DNA from: JAUIAI01 sp045106815
GTDB lineage: Bacteria > Pseudomonadota > Gammaproteobacteria > Burkholderiales > Burkholderiaceae_E
Reading direction: 5' to 3'
Assembly: GCA_045106815.1 (NCBI GenBank)
Contig: JBGCFG010000070.1
Location: 1-64,000, forward strand
Length of the DNA stretch: 64,000 bases
The notes under the pieces are model-generated. The model worked only from the letters and a program-made list of their open reading frames with translations, was not told where the DNA came from and did not search any database. The position numbers and the translations under genes were made by a program. Each line of letters starts with the position of its first letter. Position 1 is the stretch's first letter. Of the stretch, positions 26,012 through 36,800 are shown in pieces.

Positions 26012-27643
26012 ATGGCCCGTCAAGCTCGAAATAAAGTGCGAACGGCTGCTGGATGGCAGGCGATCGATACGCTCAATCTGGTGATTGGCTTTGTCTTTCT
26101 AGCCGCGCTCATTTTGTTGTGGCCAGGTGAATTCGACCTCGGCAGGCACGAGCGCACCGAGCTAACAACCGCACCTGAACAGCTTGCTCAAGCCGTGCCA
26201 AATGATGGCTCCGACGCTGCTAACACCCCAAAAGCAACTGAAGCCGCAACTGAAACACTGCCCGAGCCAGAGAAGGAACCGGAGCAGGAGTCACAGATTG
26301 CACAAACGCCCCTCGTCGAGCCCAAGGCAAAACAGCCAGAGCAGGCGCCGTCACCGACTCCAGAATCTGTTGCCGAAGCAGAGCCTGTTGCCGAAACAGA
26401 GCCTGTTGCCGAAACAAAGCCTGTCGCCGACGCAGAGCCTGTTGCCGAGCCAGAACCTGTTGCCGAGCCAGAACCTGTTGCCGAAGCAAAGCCGGCACCA
26501 GCTACCGAGGTGACGACGGAAACATTGCCTGAGCCTGCATCGCCGGCGGCACCTGCAACAGAAGAACAGGCCGAACAGTCGAGACAAGAAATCGCACCTG
26601 AGCTGAGCGCAGAGCCGGAGCCCGCATCCGCATCCGCCAGCGTGGCATCGCCGGGCGCCGAACTAGAGACTGAAGTCAAACCTGATTTGCAGTCCGGTTC
26701 GGACCAGTTGGCAGAACGAATACCGGAGCCGCTGAGAGACGGGGACGAGGGGGCAGAGGACTCGGTCGACGCAGACCTGGCTGCGGTAGACCCCGTGGCT
26801 CAACCCGAAGAATCGCAAGCGGAAACATCCCAAACAGAGGCACCACAAGCCGGAACGCTGCAAACCGAGACGCCTGTTTCACCTACGCCAGCTCTGCCCG
26901 CACTTGCTCCGCCCCCAAAAACTGAAATACCTACCGAGCGATTCGAACCGAAAACGGAGCCAAGCGTAAGCGACGGGCGATCAGTCGATTCGGATCAGGC
27001 GCAACCAAGCGAGCCTGTCGCTATCGACGCAATTGATACAGCTGACAAAACTGACACAACTGACACAACTGACACAACCGATACGCCCGAACAAACAAGC
27101 CCGATCGAACCGCCAGTCATTGATGATTCACCAGCATTGGCACAAGATGAGGTGGAGACAGCACAGCGCGCTGACGGCGCACCTCAGAACCTTGCACCGG
27201 AAACTGAATCAGAGCCATCAGCCCCCACTGTTTTGGCGGACGCGCGCGACTCAACCGAGCAGGATTCACGTGAGCAACAAAGTACCCGGTCATTCGATTG
27301 CAGCATCCTGAACCGCGGGGTGAACCTTCCCGTTCCGAGCGGTCAGGCCCGACTGACTTCTCAGACTCGCGCTCAGCTTCAGGAGATCGGTCGGTGCATT
27401 CGTTTGCTGGATGGTCGTTACGAAATTGGTGGGCATACCGACTACCAGGGCGATCCACTGGAGAATCTCTTATTGTCAGTAGAGCGCGCTCAAGCTGCGG
27501 CTAATGTGTTGATTGCCCAAGGTGTTCGCAAGCGCCAACTGACGGTACAGGGCTTTGGCCAGTCACAGCCTATTGCTGATAATTTCACGGCAAAAGGACG
27601 TGCCAAAAATCGTCGAATCACGATAGTGAGACGTAATCGGTGA
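26012..27643 (+). CDS. inner-membrane-anchored OmpA-domain protein with repeat-rich linker
   Basis: 543 residues. One N-terminal membrane helix (about 18-38), a linker of about 370 residues rich in Pro, Glu, Ala and Thr containing an 18-bp tandem repeat (VAExEP, seven copies) and a TDT repeat, then an OmpA-type peptidoglycan-binding domain (about 425-543) with GHTDYQG, the conserved Arg in LSVERAQAA, and VQGFGQSQP. The long extended linker could span the periplasm to reach peptidoglycan. Length of the linker is likely variable between strains because of the repeats. Reading of the start has no strong ribosome site. Confidence 0.82.
   Translation: MARQARNKVRTAAGWQAIDTLNLVIGFVFLAALILLWPGEFDLGRHERTELTTAPEQLAQAVPNDGSDAANTPKATEAATETLPEPEKEPEQESQIAQTPLVEPKAKQPEQAPSPTPESVAEAEPVAETEPVAETKPVADAEPVAEPEPVAEPEPVAEAKPAPATEVTTETLPEPASPAAPATEEQAEQSRQEIAPELSAEPEPASASASVASPGAELETEVKPDLQSGSDQLAERIPEPLRDGDEGAEDSVDADLAAVDPVAQPEESQAETSQTEAPQAGTLQTETPVSPTPALPALAPPPKTEIPTERFEPKTEPSVSDGRSVDSDQAQPSEPVAIDAIDTADKTDTTDTTDTTDTPEQTSPIEPPVIDDSPALAQDEVETAQRADGAPQNLAPETESEPSAPTVLADARDSTEQDSREQQSTRSFDCSILNRGVNLPVPSGQARLTSQTRAQLQEIGRCIRLLDGRYEIGGHTDYQGDPLENLLLSVERAQAAANVLIAQGVRKRQLTVQGFGQSQPIADNFTAKGRAKNRRITIVRRNR
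26369..26494 (+). repeat. seven tandem 18-bp repeats inside the OmpA-domain gene
   Basis: Seven in-frame 18-bp copies (VAEAEP, VAETEP, VAETKP, VADAEP, VAEPEP, VAEPEP, VAEAKP). Copies five and six are near-identical at the base level, suggesting recent slippage. The unit is a multiple of three, so copy number changes keep the frame. Confidence 0.9.
27044..27079 (+). repeat. short 9-bp repeat (Asp-Thr-Thr) in the OmpA-domain gene
   Basis: Four in-frame 9-bp units reading D-(K/T)-T with GACACAACT as the common core. A second slippage-prone tract in the same linker. Confidence 0.8.
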
Positions 27644-27656
27644 CCAGCATTGAGCA

Positions 27657-28295
27657 TCAAGCTTGAAAAGGGAGTCCATAGCGCCGAGCAGTCATCACCG
27701 CTTCGGTCCGATTGCTCGCATTGAGTTTTTCCAGCACGGCGCCGACGTGTACCTTGACTGTGTTGAGCGCAAGCCCAAGTTCATCTCCAATGGCGCTGTT
27801 TGACTTGCCGCGGGCCATCAGTTTCAGGACATCAAGTTGGCGATCGGTAAGCCCGAACCGTGCAGCGACTTCCCGACTACCATCAGGCACACGCGGCTGA
27901 CTAACCCCATAAGGTGTAAACACCTTGCCAGCCAACATCGTCTGCACTGCGGCACGAAAATCTGCTGCCTTAGAAGTTTTGGGGATAAAACCGATCGCAC
28001 CCGCTAACAGGCAGGACTGGATGGTGTCGGTATCGGTTGTGGCAGAAACGACACCGACCGGCACATCGGGAAAACTATGACGAAATTCAATCAGAGCTGA
28101 TGCCCCTTCGTGGCCAGGCAGGCCTAGATCGAGCAGAACAAGATCGACCTTGGGGGGACGCATTACCCGGTCAATCGCCTCCCCAAAACTAGTTAAAAAC
28201 TCTGTGCTGATGTCGTCAGGCAGTCTGCCCAGAATAAGTGTCAGGGCATCAAATACCAGCGGATGGTCATCAACAAGCAATAAGCGCAAAGCCAA
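27657..28295 (-). CDS. NarL/LuxR-type response regulator (first of two)
   Basis: 212 residues. Receiver about 1-120 with VDDH, phosphoacceptor Asp56 in LLDLGLPG, and Lys in FIPKTSK. LuxR-type HTH about 145-205 (LTDRQLDVLKLMARGKSNSAIGDELGLALNTVKVHV). The regulator at 37207 is a paralogue: both share the LLVDDHPL start, LLDLGLPG and GAIGFIPKT. It faces away from the hybrid kinase and giant fusion enzyme, and no dedicated kinase other than the one at 29110 is close. Confidence 0.88.
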   Translation of the reverse strand: MALRLLLVDDHPLVFDALTLILGRLPDDISTEFLTSFGEAIDRVMRPPKVDLVLLDLGLPGHEGASALIEFRHSFPDVPVGVVSATTDTDTIQSCLLAGAIGFIPKTSKAADFRAAVQTMLAGKVFTPYGVSQPRVPDGSREVAARFGLTDRQLDVLKLMARGKSNSAIGDELGLALNTVKVHVGAVLEKLNASNRTEAVMTARRYGLPFQA

Positions 28296-28397
28296 GCAGC
28301 CTCAAACCGTAAGGACAAGTACTCAATAAATTGGCGAGCACCAGATGAGTTCTTGGGGCAAACCCAGTAAGCGGCCAGCCGACTGCTCACACGACCA

Positions 28398-29012
28398 TTA
28401 TGCGCTGTCTATGCCGAAGTGACGATCGATCGCCTGGCCTAGCTCATCATAGTTTTGCATGACCGGAAACTGCGGGAATTGCTCAACGACATTTTTCGGG
28501 GCATGAATAAAAAACCCGGCGTCAGCTTCACCAAGCATGCTTGTATCGTTATAGGAGTCACCCGCCGCGACAACGCTGAAATTCAGCGACTTGAATGCTC
28601 TGACGGCCGCTTTCTTCTGGTCAGGCATTCGCAGACGATACGCCGTTACCTCGCCACCCGGCGCGATATCCAGGTCATGGCAAAACAGCGTCGGCCAGTT
28701 GAGTTGGCGCATCAGCGGCGTAGCAAATGGGTAGAAGGTGTCCGAGAGAATAATGACCTGATACCGCTCCCTTAAACCGTTCAAAAAGTCCAGCGCCCCA
28801 GGCAAAGGCGTCATGCTTGCAATGACCGCCTGAATATCGCCTATCCTAAGTTGATGCTTGTTGAGTAAGTCCAGGCGATAACTCATGAGCTTGTCATAGT
28901 CCGGCTCGTCACGAGTTGTACGGGTCAGGCCTTCAATACCAGTTTTCTTGGCAAACTCAATCCAGACTTCAGGGACCAACACGCCTTCCAGATCGAGACA
29001 AACGATACGCAC
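28398..29012 (-). CDS. thrH: ThrH-like phosphoserine phosphatase/homoserine phosphotransferase
   Basis: GTG start at 29010-29012 (GGGAGA upstream); a longer frame to 29045 has no better site. 204 residues. HAD motif I is CLDLEGVLVPE, motif II is in ILSDTFYPF, and motif III/IV is AGDSYNDTSML. This pattern, with EGV instead of DGT, is characteristic of ThrH, which dephosphorylates phosphoserine and can transfer phosphate to homoserine. It is divergent from the hybrid kinase gene. The link to the neighbouring signalling genes is not clear. Confidence 0.85.
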   Translation of the reverse strand: MRIVCLDLEGVLVPEVWIEFAKKTGIEGLTRTTRDEPDYDKLMSYRLDLLNKHQLRIGDIQAVIASMTPLPGALDFLNGLRERYQVIILSDTFYPFATPLMRQLNWPTLFCHDLDIAPGGEVTAYRLRMPDQKKAAVRAFKSLNFSVVAAGDSYNDTSMLGEADAGFFIHAPKNVVEQFPQFPVMQNYDELGQAIDRHFGIDSA

Positions 29013-29109
29013 AAAAACTCTCCCAATATTGCCCTTGCCAAGCACAATGCAAGACAGCAGGTTAAAACCAGATTAATCGGTCAGGACCGGATACACCGGA
29101 AAAGAGAAA

Positions 29110-30876
29110 ATGATAACGACATTGGAGAAGGCTAAGTCCTGGGACGAGCTTCAGTCCCGGATGTACATGGACAATATGCGCCGGGCAACGACTGCCATCG
29201 TGCCGCAAACCCTGATGATGATCGTTGGGTTTGGGTCTGTCTCGACCACCTGGTTAGCGGTGATGTCGGTCTTGATGATCGGATTACATGTCGCCCGCTG
29301 GCTGATGACTGACCAGGGGCGCCTGGCCATTGATGCATCTGCCAGGCGGGCCCAGACAGTCATCAATCAGGTGCACTGGATCTCCGTGTTTCACGGTGTC
29401 TGGATTGGCTTGGCTGCGCTCGTTTTGCTACCCAAACTGGACCCGGGGTGGGCCACCGTTTTTTCGATCATTATTCTGGGCATGCAGGCCGGAGCGGTAG
29501 CCACCACCACGGTCTATCCACCCACCTTCATGATTTGGACGCTGCCAATTTTTCTGGGTTTCTCCGCTGGCTGGTGGCGACTTGATAATGATGCCGGTCT
29601 GGTTATTCCGCCGCTGTACCTGCTTTTTGCCCTTGTGTTATTCGGAGCAGTGCGCAATGCCCACGCCACTTTACGAAGCTCCTATGACCTGCGGGTTGAG
29701 CGAAACGAAGCCCTGCTCAGAGCTGACGAAGCCAATCGGCAAAAGGCCAAGTTCCTCGCGACGGCAAGCCATGACCTGCGACAACCCGCGGCCGCTTTGG
29801 CCTTTATGTCTGAGGAGCTGAGCGAAGCCAAGGTTGATCAGTCCCTGAAACCAGTGGTTAACGCAATCAAACGATCCAGCGATAATATCAACAGCCTGAT
29901 TGATACCTTGTTTGATTTGTCCAAGCTCGATCGGGCTCTGATCGACAATCACCCCCAGTGGTTGTCGCTATCAGAACTGACCGCCAACCTCCGGAGCATC
30001 ATCATGCCCAAGGCTGCGACCAAGGGGCTCACGCTGAATATCAACTGTATTGACGGACATTTGCTCGCTGACCCGTCGCATATTCAAAGATGGCTAGGTA
30101 ACCTGCTCGACAATGCGGTGAAGTACACGGACAAGGGTTCAGTCAATCTGGATGTCGAGCTGGTTGCAGAGGGGCTTCAGGTGAGCGTAAGTGACACCGG
30201 TCGCGGCATACCGGCTGATCAACTACAAAACATCTGGGCTGACTATTACCGGGCGGAACAATCGAGTTCGGCCGGTACGTTTAGCCTTGGCCTCGGGCTG
30301 TCGATCGTCAAACGCCTGTCAGAATTGCTTGGCGTTAGCCCGAAAATCGAATCAGTCGAAGGCCAGGGCACGCAAATCACATCGGTTTTCCCTAGAGAAA
30401 GCTACCGTGAATCGCTATCGCAAGTCGATGTGCAGCGCGCCACAGGCCGCCTGGAGTCGGCCATTGGCAAGTCTTTGCTTCTGGTTGAGGATGACCCGGA
30501 TGTTGCAGAGGCGCTTGAGCGCCACCTCAGCACACTGGGCTTCTCTGTCGATCTGGCCACTGATGCCAAAGCGGCCAGAGCCAGGCTGGACTCAGATGTC
30601 GCCTACGCGCTTATGCTGACCGACAACCGTTTGCCTGCCGGTGAATTTGGTCTAGAACTATGCAGCTATGCCAACCAGGCGGACCGAACGCTGCCGTGCC
30701 TGATCGTGTCAGCCGACGATATCGCAGCGAATCTGGTGCCCACAGGTTTTCCGTTACGCCGTCTGAAAAAGCCTGTTCAAACGAACCAGCTGCGCGCCCA
30801 CCTGATTCAGTTACTGGCAGACCCATCAACCCACGCAAGCGGTCGCTCTCGCGAACAGGGGCAAACCGATGAATGA
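29110..30876 (+). CDS. membrane hybrid sensor histidine kinase with C-terminal receiver
   Basis: 588 residues. Roughly six hydrophobic segments in about 28-185 with no long periplasmic loop, so the sensor is embedded in the membrane. HisKA with His221 in TASHDLRQP, then the ATPase domain with N box NLLDNAVKYT, G1 DTGRGI and G2 FSLGLGLSIV. The receiver at about 455-570 has VEDD, Asp505 in LTDNRLPAG and Lys554 in LKKPV. Its last 8 nt overlap the start of the 2105-residue fusion enzyme gene, so the two are coupled. A NarL-type regulator flanks on each side. Signal unknown. Confidence 0.9.
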   Translation: MITTLEKAKSWDELQSRMYMDNMRRATTAIVPQTLMMIVGFGSVSTTWLAVMSVLMIGLHVARWLMTDQGRLAIDASARRAQTVINQVHWISVFHGVWIGLAALVLLPKLDPGWATVFSIIILGMQAGAVATTTVYPPTFMIWTLPIFLGFSAGWWRLDNDAGLVIPPLYLLFALVLFGAVRNAHATLRSSYDLRVERNEALLRADEANRQKAKFLATASHDLRQPAAALAFMSEELSEAKVDQSLKPVVNAIKRSSDNINSLIDTLFDLSKLDRALIDNHPQWLSLSELTANLRSIIMPKAATKGLTLNINCIDGHLLADPSHIQRWLGNLLDNAVKYTDKGSVNLDVELVAEGLQVSVSDTGRGIPADQLQNIWADYYRAEQSSSAGTFSLGLGLSIVKRLSELLGVSPKIESVEGQGTQITSVFPRESYRESLSQVDVQRATGRLESAIGKSLLLVEDDPDVAEALERHLSTLGFSVDLATDAKAARARLDSDVAYALMLTDNRLPAGEFGLELCSYANQADRTLPCLIVSADDIAANLVPTGFPLRRLKKPVQTNQLRAHLIQLLADPSTHASGRSREQGQTDE

Positions 30877-33800
30877 TGCAAGCCGGCGCCTGTCAATCCG
30901 TTTCCAGGCTTGGCGAGAGGCCCAACGCCAGGCGCTGCACAAGCATGAAGATGGGCAGCAAACAGACAAGGAAGAAAAAGCAGACGAAAGCAACCAGGGA
31001 AAGAGCGCTGGGGCATTCGACGCTGTTGTGATCGGCAGTGGTTATGGCGGCGCAGTTGCCGCGCTGCGACTCACCGAGAAGGGTTATCGCGTTCTGGTGC
31101 TGGAACGCGGCTCCGAGTTTTTACCCGGTGACTTTCCCAATGATGTCTCTACCCTCACCACCTTCAGCCGTATCAATTCGCCCACTAGTGCTGACATCAT
31201 CGGACAAAGCAGCGGCGTCATGTCCTGGCATGTCGGTATGGGCATGGCGGCCATGGTGGGTAACGGCCTGGGCGGCGGCAGCCTGATTAATGCCGGCATC
31301 ATGATAGCGCCCAAGCGCGAGATTTTTGGGCAGGATGCATGGCCAAATGAAATCGCGCTGGCTGAGACTGATCCAAAGCAGAGCGAGACTCACCAGGCGC
31401 TTGATAGCAGCGCGCCAACACCAGACAAGTCTGACAATACTCAGCCCGGCATCACACTGGACCAGGCATTCGAGCGTGCCAGACAGGCCTTGCTCACGCG
31501 CCCCGGGCAGTCTCAGGCAGATAGCCGGGTCAGGTCGGACGGTCTTAGCAAGTCAGCCGCATTCAATGAACTCGCCAACCACCTGGGGCTGTCTGATCGT
31601 GTATTGCCCGTTGATGCAACGATAGATGCCGACCGCTGCATTCGTTGTGGCGACTGTGCTGCCGGCTGTAACGTACCAGGCGCAAAACTAACGCTGGGCA
31701 GTACTTACCTTGCCAGCGCGGCCGATTTGGGCGCGACGATTGTGACTGGCGCCAACGTCGTTGGCATACACCGCAGCAGCGGCGGGCAATGGAAAGTCAT
31801 CGTCAGGCCGACCGAGCGAGCCGACCTGTCGTCCGATCCAATCACACTGTCTTTTGATGAAGTCTCGCTGACAACTGATCAGGTCGTGCTCGCAGCCGGT
31901 ACTTTTGGCAGCACAGAAATTTTGCAGCGCTCGCGCGAGCGTTATCGGTTGCCATTATCGCCAGCCCTGGGTACGCGCCTGTCGGCCAATGGCGACAGCA
32001 TCTCGGTGGTGGCCAACTGGCCCGGCAAGGACAAGCCGGTACGTGCCGTGAATCGTTCTCGGCGATCAGCCCAGACCCCACCGGCAAACGGTAGCGACAC
32101 AGCCGAAGTTGGCCCCACGATTACGCGCATGATCGACCTACGCGAAGACGGCGCGCTACAAACTCAGATGCTCGTCCAGGATGGCGCAGTACCGGCCGCT
32201 ATCTCACGGTTGTTTGACCACCTGATCAGCATGCAATGGATTGGCGCGCTGATGGATTCGTGGCGTACGCCTTCGCTGGTCAATCGTGAAACCAAGCGCA
32301 ACGCTGCGGGCGAGCAGCAACGGAGTGACCCCCTGGGCGCACCGACTAGCCTGGGCGACCAATCGCAGGTGCTGCTCGTCATGGGGCATGACAAATCTCC
32401 TGGGCGCATGTTGTGGATGTCTGAAATCAATCGGACGGTGCCAGTTTGGTCGAATGCTGCAGACAGTGCCACCTGGCAAACCCAGCAGGCACTGTTTAAT
32501 CAGGTTGAGCGACAGGTGCCTGGCACCCGCCATCTACACAATCCCCTATGGCGCATATTGCCCGACGCCGCATCGGTGATGCAAGGCGGCGCGCCAGACC
32601 CCATGATTACAACTGTTCACCCGTTGGGCGGCTGCATCATGGGCGATACCTTTGAAGACTCAGTGGTCGATCATCGCGGGCAAGTCCGAAGCCGTGAAGA
32701 CAAAACCCACCAGGGGCTCTATGTCCTGGATGGCTCTATCGTACCGACGTCTCTGGGTTGCAACCCGCTCCTGACCATCACGGCACTGGCAGAGCGTGCC
32801 ATGAGCTTCGTGGCGCCGGCACCTAACAGCCTAGGTCAATCATCAAAGCCGGCAACTGATCTCTCGCCCGACATACCCGCGCCCGAGCCACTGAAACTTG
32901 CAAACGAGCCTGCTATTGGAGCTGTTTTCTACGAACGGCTGCTATGCCCTAACCTGCAATTGACGCCGGCGCTCATCGAACAACTCGACGGTAACCAACC
33001 GGTAGCCGAGGCAGAGGTCGCGCTGGGTTTCGCCCACGATGACTGGGACTATGCAATGGCTAGTGCCAGCCATGAATTGACCCAGATTTCGGGCACTCTG
33101 AAGATTCAGGTCCAGGGTGGCAAGTGTACGGAGCAATACCGACTGCAAGCGGACCCAGAGACTGGTCAAGCCTCGCGCTTCATTATCCTAAGCGACAGTG
33201 CCGTGCACCCAGGGCTCAACCGATGGGTGAGTCTGGCATGGCGTTTGGTCCTAACGACGCTGACCTGGGCGGTCTTGCGCGGCATCCCCGACAGGCGCCG
33301 AGCCAAACGGCTTGCTGCACGATCACCCGGCGGCAAGTTACTACGAAAAATTAACCATCGATCCTTGTTTACTTTAAAAGGTTTGAATCGTTTTGGCCGC
33401 CTTCTTTGGCATGCATCTGAAGCCAGGCAAATGCAATACCGGCTGCGCTTCGTTCATGACCGAACCATTGGTCCGGCCGGCTGCACAGACGACCATTCAC
33501 CACCAACCGTTTTATGGTTGGCAGGTTTCAAACATGTGCAATACGCGGCCAGCCCGCAGGAATGGTGGTCTTGGCTTTGCGACCGCATTCCCCGTTGGCT
33601 AGGTCAATACACCGGCCGACCTGTTGTGTCAGCCAGGCCGGCTTTGAAGCGCACGTATATCGAACAAATATCCAATCCTCATATCGACTTGTACTTAAGT
33701 GAGCCACCTGCTCAACGCCCCGCTCGCCTAGGCCACTTGAAACCCGCTGCCGTGGGCGACTTTGCGATGGACCCATACGCCATCTTGCAAGAGAAACCGC

Positions 33801-36800
33801 CTCAGGTTGATGAGTTTGGTGACTTAACGCAGGCACTCCAGACACTCGCCGGCTATCCCGCACTCTTTGTGCGATATGCGCTCAAGACCCGTTTGTTCGA
33901 CTTTCGTGCACCCGACTACTCTGAGCAAGCCTACAGAGACAATGCACCGCCAGAGGAGACGGCTCTGCGATGGTCTGATCCGGGCGGTGGACAAGTGATG
34001 GTTCAGCCCGAAGTTACCGAGTTGCTTGTTAATCAAGGACGCCACGCACTCACCGATGAGGAAGATGCCGACCGACAAATCACCCTGAAGCTTTGGCGTT
34101 ACAGACGCGTTGGGGACGCTGACAATGTACCAACAGGTTTGCCAACTTGGCAGGACGGCCAATGGTGCGAGCAACCGGTGCGCCGGGCCAAAAGTGTTCT
34201 TTTGCTGCATGCATTCGGTCAGTCAGGCTATTGCTACACCTTCAAAGAGACACCCCAGAACCTGGCAGAATCATTTCTTGACGCCGGCTATGAGGTTTGG
34301 ATTCTGGAAAGCCGCATGAGCACGCGCTTACCTGTTAGCCATGAGGGGTGTTCAGTCGATCAGATTGCCCAACATGATGTGCCAGGGGCACTCCATGCGA
34401 TTGTTCAAACTCTTGAAAACGAGTTCGCGCAAGCGGGCCTTGAAAGGACAGACCATGCGATTCAAGTGGGTTGCTTTGCGCAGTGCATAGGATCGGCTTC
34501 GGTCGCAATGTCTCTGCTGCTCGGTGAACTAACTCACGGCCAAAGACGACGGCGCTACATCGCTCAGGGCGAGCAAAGCACCGACGACCCGCAAGACAAT
34601 CGTCCGATGCTTAGCGGTTTGATGCTCTCTCAGGTACATCCGCTTCTCATTGGGGGCAGAGACTCACAGGCAAAGAGCTGGATACCTCCCCTGTTGCGTC
34701 TGGGGATGGAGAGTGTGCCCTTTGCAGTCCGAGGCCCGGTTGACAATCCACTTGAGGCCTTAGCCGATCGGGTGTTTGCGAGCCTGCCCGTGCCAGCAGA
34801 GGAGCAATGCCCTGAGGAACACAACTACGACACACATGAAGACAATGTTGCCACCTGCAGACGCATTCGGTTCATTGAAGCGCCGTTATTCAAGCATACA
34901 AACCTAAATGATGCGACCCATGCGCACTTGAACCGCCTGTTTGGTAATGCCAACCTGACGCTGTTTGCTCATGCTCGCCGTTTTGTCGACTACGAAATGC
35001 TGGTTGATGAAGATGGTCGCAATACCTATGTTCAACGAGAGAACGTTGAACGGTTCGCCGCCCTACCCATTAGTTTTTTGCATGGCAAAGAAAACGAACT
35101 GTTTGCTTACATGAGCGCCTGCCGCAGTTGGCGGCTTTTTAACCAGGTACATCCTTATTGGGCAGAGGAGTTTGCGTCAGAACCGCTACTCGTAGAGGAC
35201 TATGGCCACGTCGATGTCCTGATTGGCAAAGACGCGCATATAGATGTCTTTCCAGATGTCATCAAATTCTTCGACAAGACTCGATCCGTCACAACCCAGA
35301 ATCCAGGCGACAAGGTAGTGGTCGCAAAGCAAGCTGATCTGTCGGCAAACTATGTTCCCCGTGCGAGATATCCGCGCGTCGGTCCAACTCTCGGCCACAC
35401 CTGGTGGGATAAAGATGGTTCCGCTTTGTTCGTTAGACTCTCGTTTGTTGTTCAAGACGTGAGCCTGACTGCGATAGAAGTTGGCAAGGATGGCACATCG
35501 GCGTGGGCCTATCTGCCCAAGTCCGAGCCTCAGAAACTCACGATACAAGTTTTCGACGGGCGCACCAGCATGGCATTTGGAGATGTACGTATTCCTCGTG
35601 AGCGCATAGACAAACTCTCAGGCAGCTTGTCGATTCAGTTGGTCGTCATTCATGACGCCAGGGCAGCGGCCCATCACTCAATTAGCCGGCGCGAACTGGT
35701 AGCCGCGATGCGCAAACAGCGCGCCGACTTCCGTGAGCACCAACTCCACGCGTCTACCCCTATTCCAGACTCTCCATCGCGGCGCTGGCGAGCCTATCCG
35801 GGCAACGCCTCAAGCTTTGCGGGCGATGAAGCAGTCTGGCGGCGTCCCGTTGTGCTCCGCCGTTCAGTGATCGAGGCCCTTGGCCCGCCACCGCCTGAGA
35901 CTGCCCTGCCGAGTGGCGCGTTCACAATGGCTATCGGTACCTGTCGATATCCCGGGATAGGCATCGACAGGCTGCGAGCAGACGCCACGTTCGGCCGTAT
36001 CCTGGATTTGTTTACGGATGGGCCAACCAATGTCAAACCAGCTGCCTCGGAATCAGACACACCGGAACAGGCCCTAACTGACTTGCGCAAAGCCAAAGGC
36101 TATACATCCTTGGCTAAGACCTTAGACCCAGAACCCATCCAAGCCTCAACCGAGCTTCAGCCCCCCGCCATAATGCTTATGCTTGGGGATCAGATATATG
36201 CAGACGCAACCGCTGGTGTCCTTGACCCCGCAACACCAACCGAGCGATTTACGGAGCGCTACAACCAGGCATTTGGTCTGGGAAATTCTCCGAAGGCGGC
36301 TCGTTTGCTCAGAACGCTCCCAGTCCTCATGACGCCGGATGATCACGAGTTTCGAAATGGCTGGCCAGACGAAGGGCCGATCATGGCTCACGGCGATGAA
36401 GAGGCAGCCTTTAGTACCGCCTCAGACATGCTGCATGCCTATCAGAGTCTGACCAACCCGATTGGCAAGAGCGGCTCTTATATGCTGGATTCTGGCCCAT
36501 GCCGATTCATCGTGCTGGACACCCGGAGCAAGCGCGTTGAAGGCGAACCTCATCTCGCCTCGCCGGAAGACATGTTGCAGCTAGAGCAATGGATCAGTTC
36601 TGCCGGTGAGCGATTCGTTTGCATCTTCACCGGGTCAGTCGTGCTCCCACGTCTGCATCAGGATGTCTCACCAGCCAACCCTGTTGCCGTCCCCGATGGA
36701 TTCGAACGCTCAGAAGCGCAACGCGGCACCCTGTTAAGGCTTTGCGCCCAATATGCTGCCGGGCGGTTTGCATTTGTCTCGGGTGATTACCACATCGCCA

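Noticed and set aside
26188..26679. A long minus-strand ORF (163 codons) opposite the OmpA-domain gene
   Set aside because: It is the mirror of the repeat-rich plus-strand frame; its Ser/Gly/Ala composition comes from the repeats.
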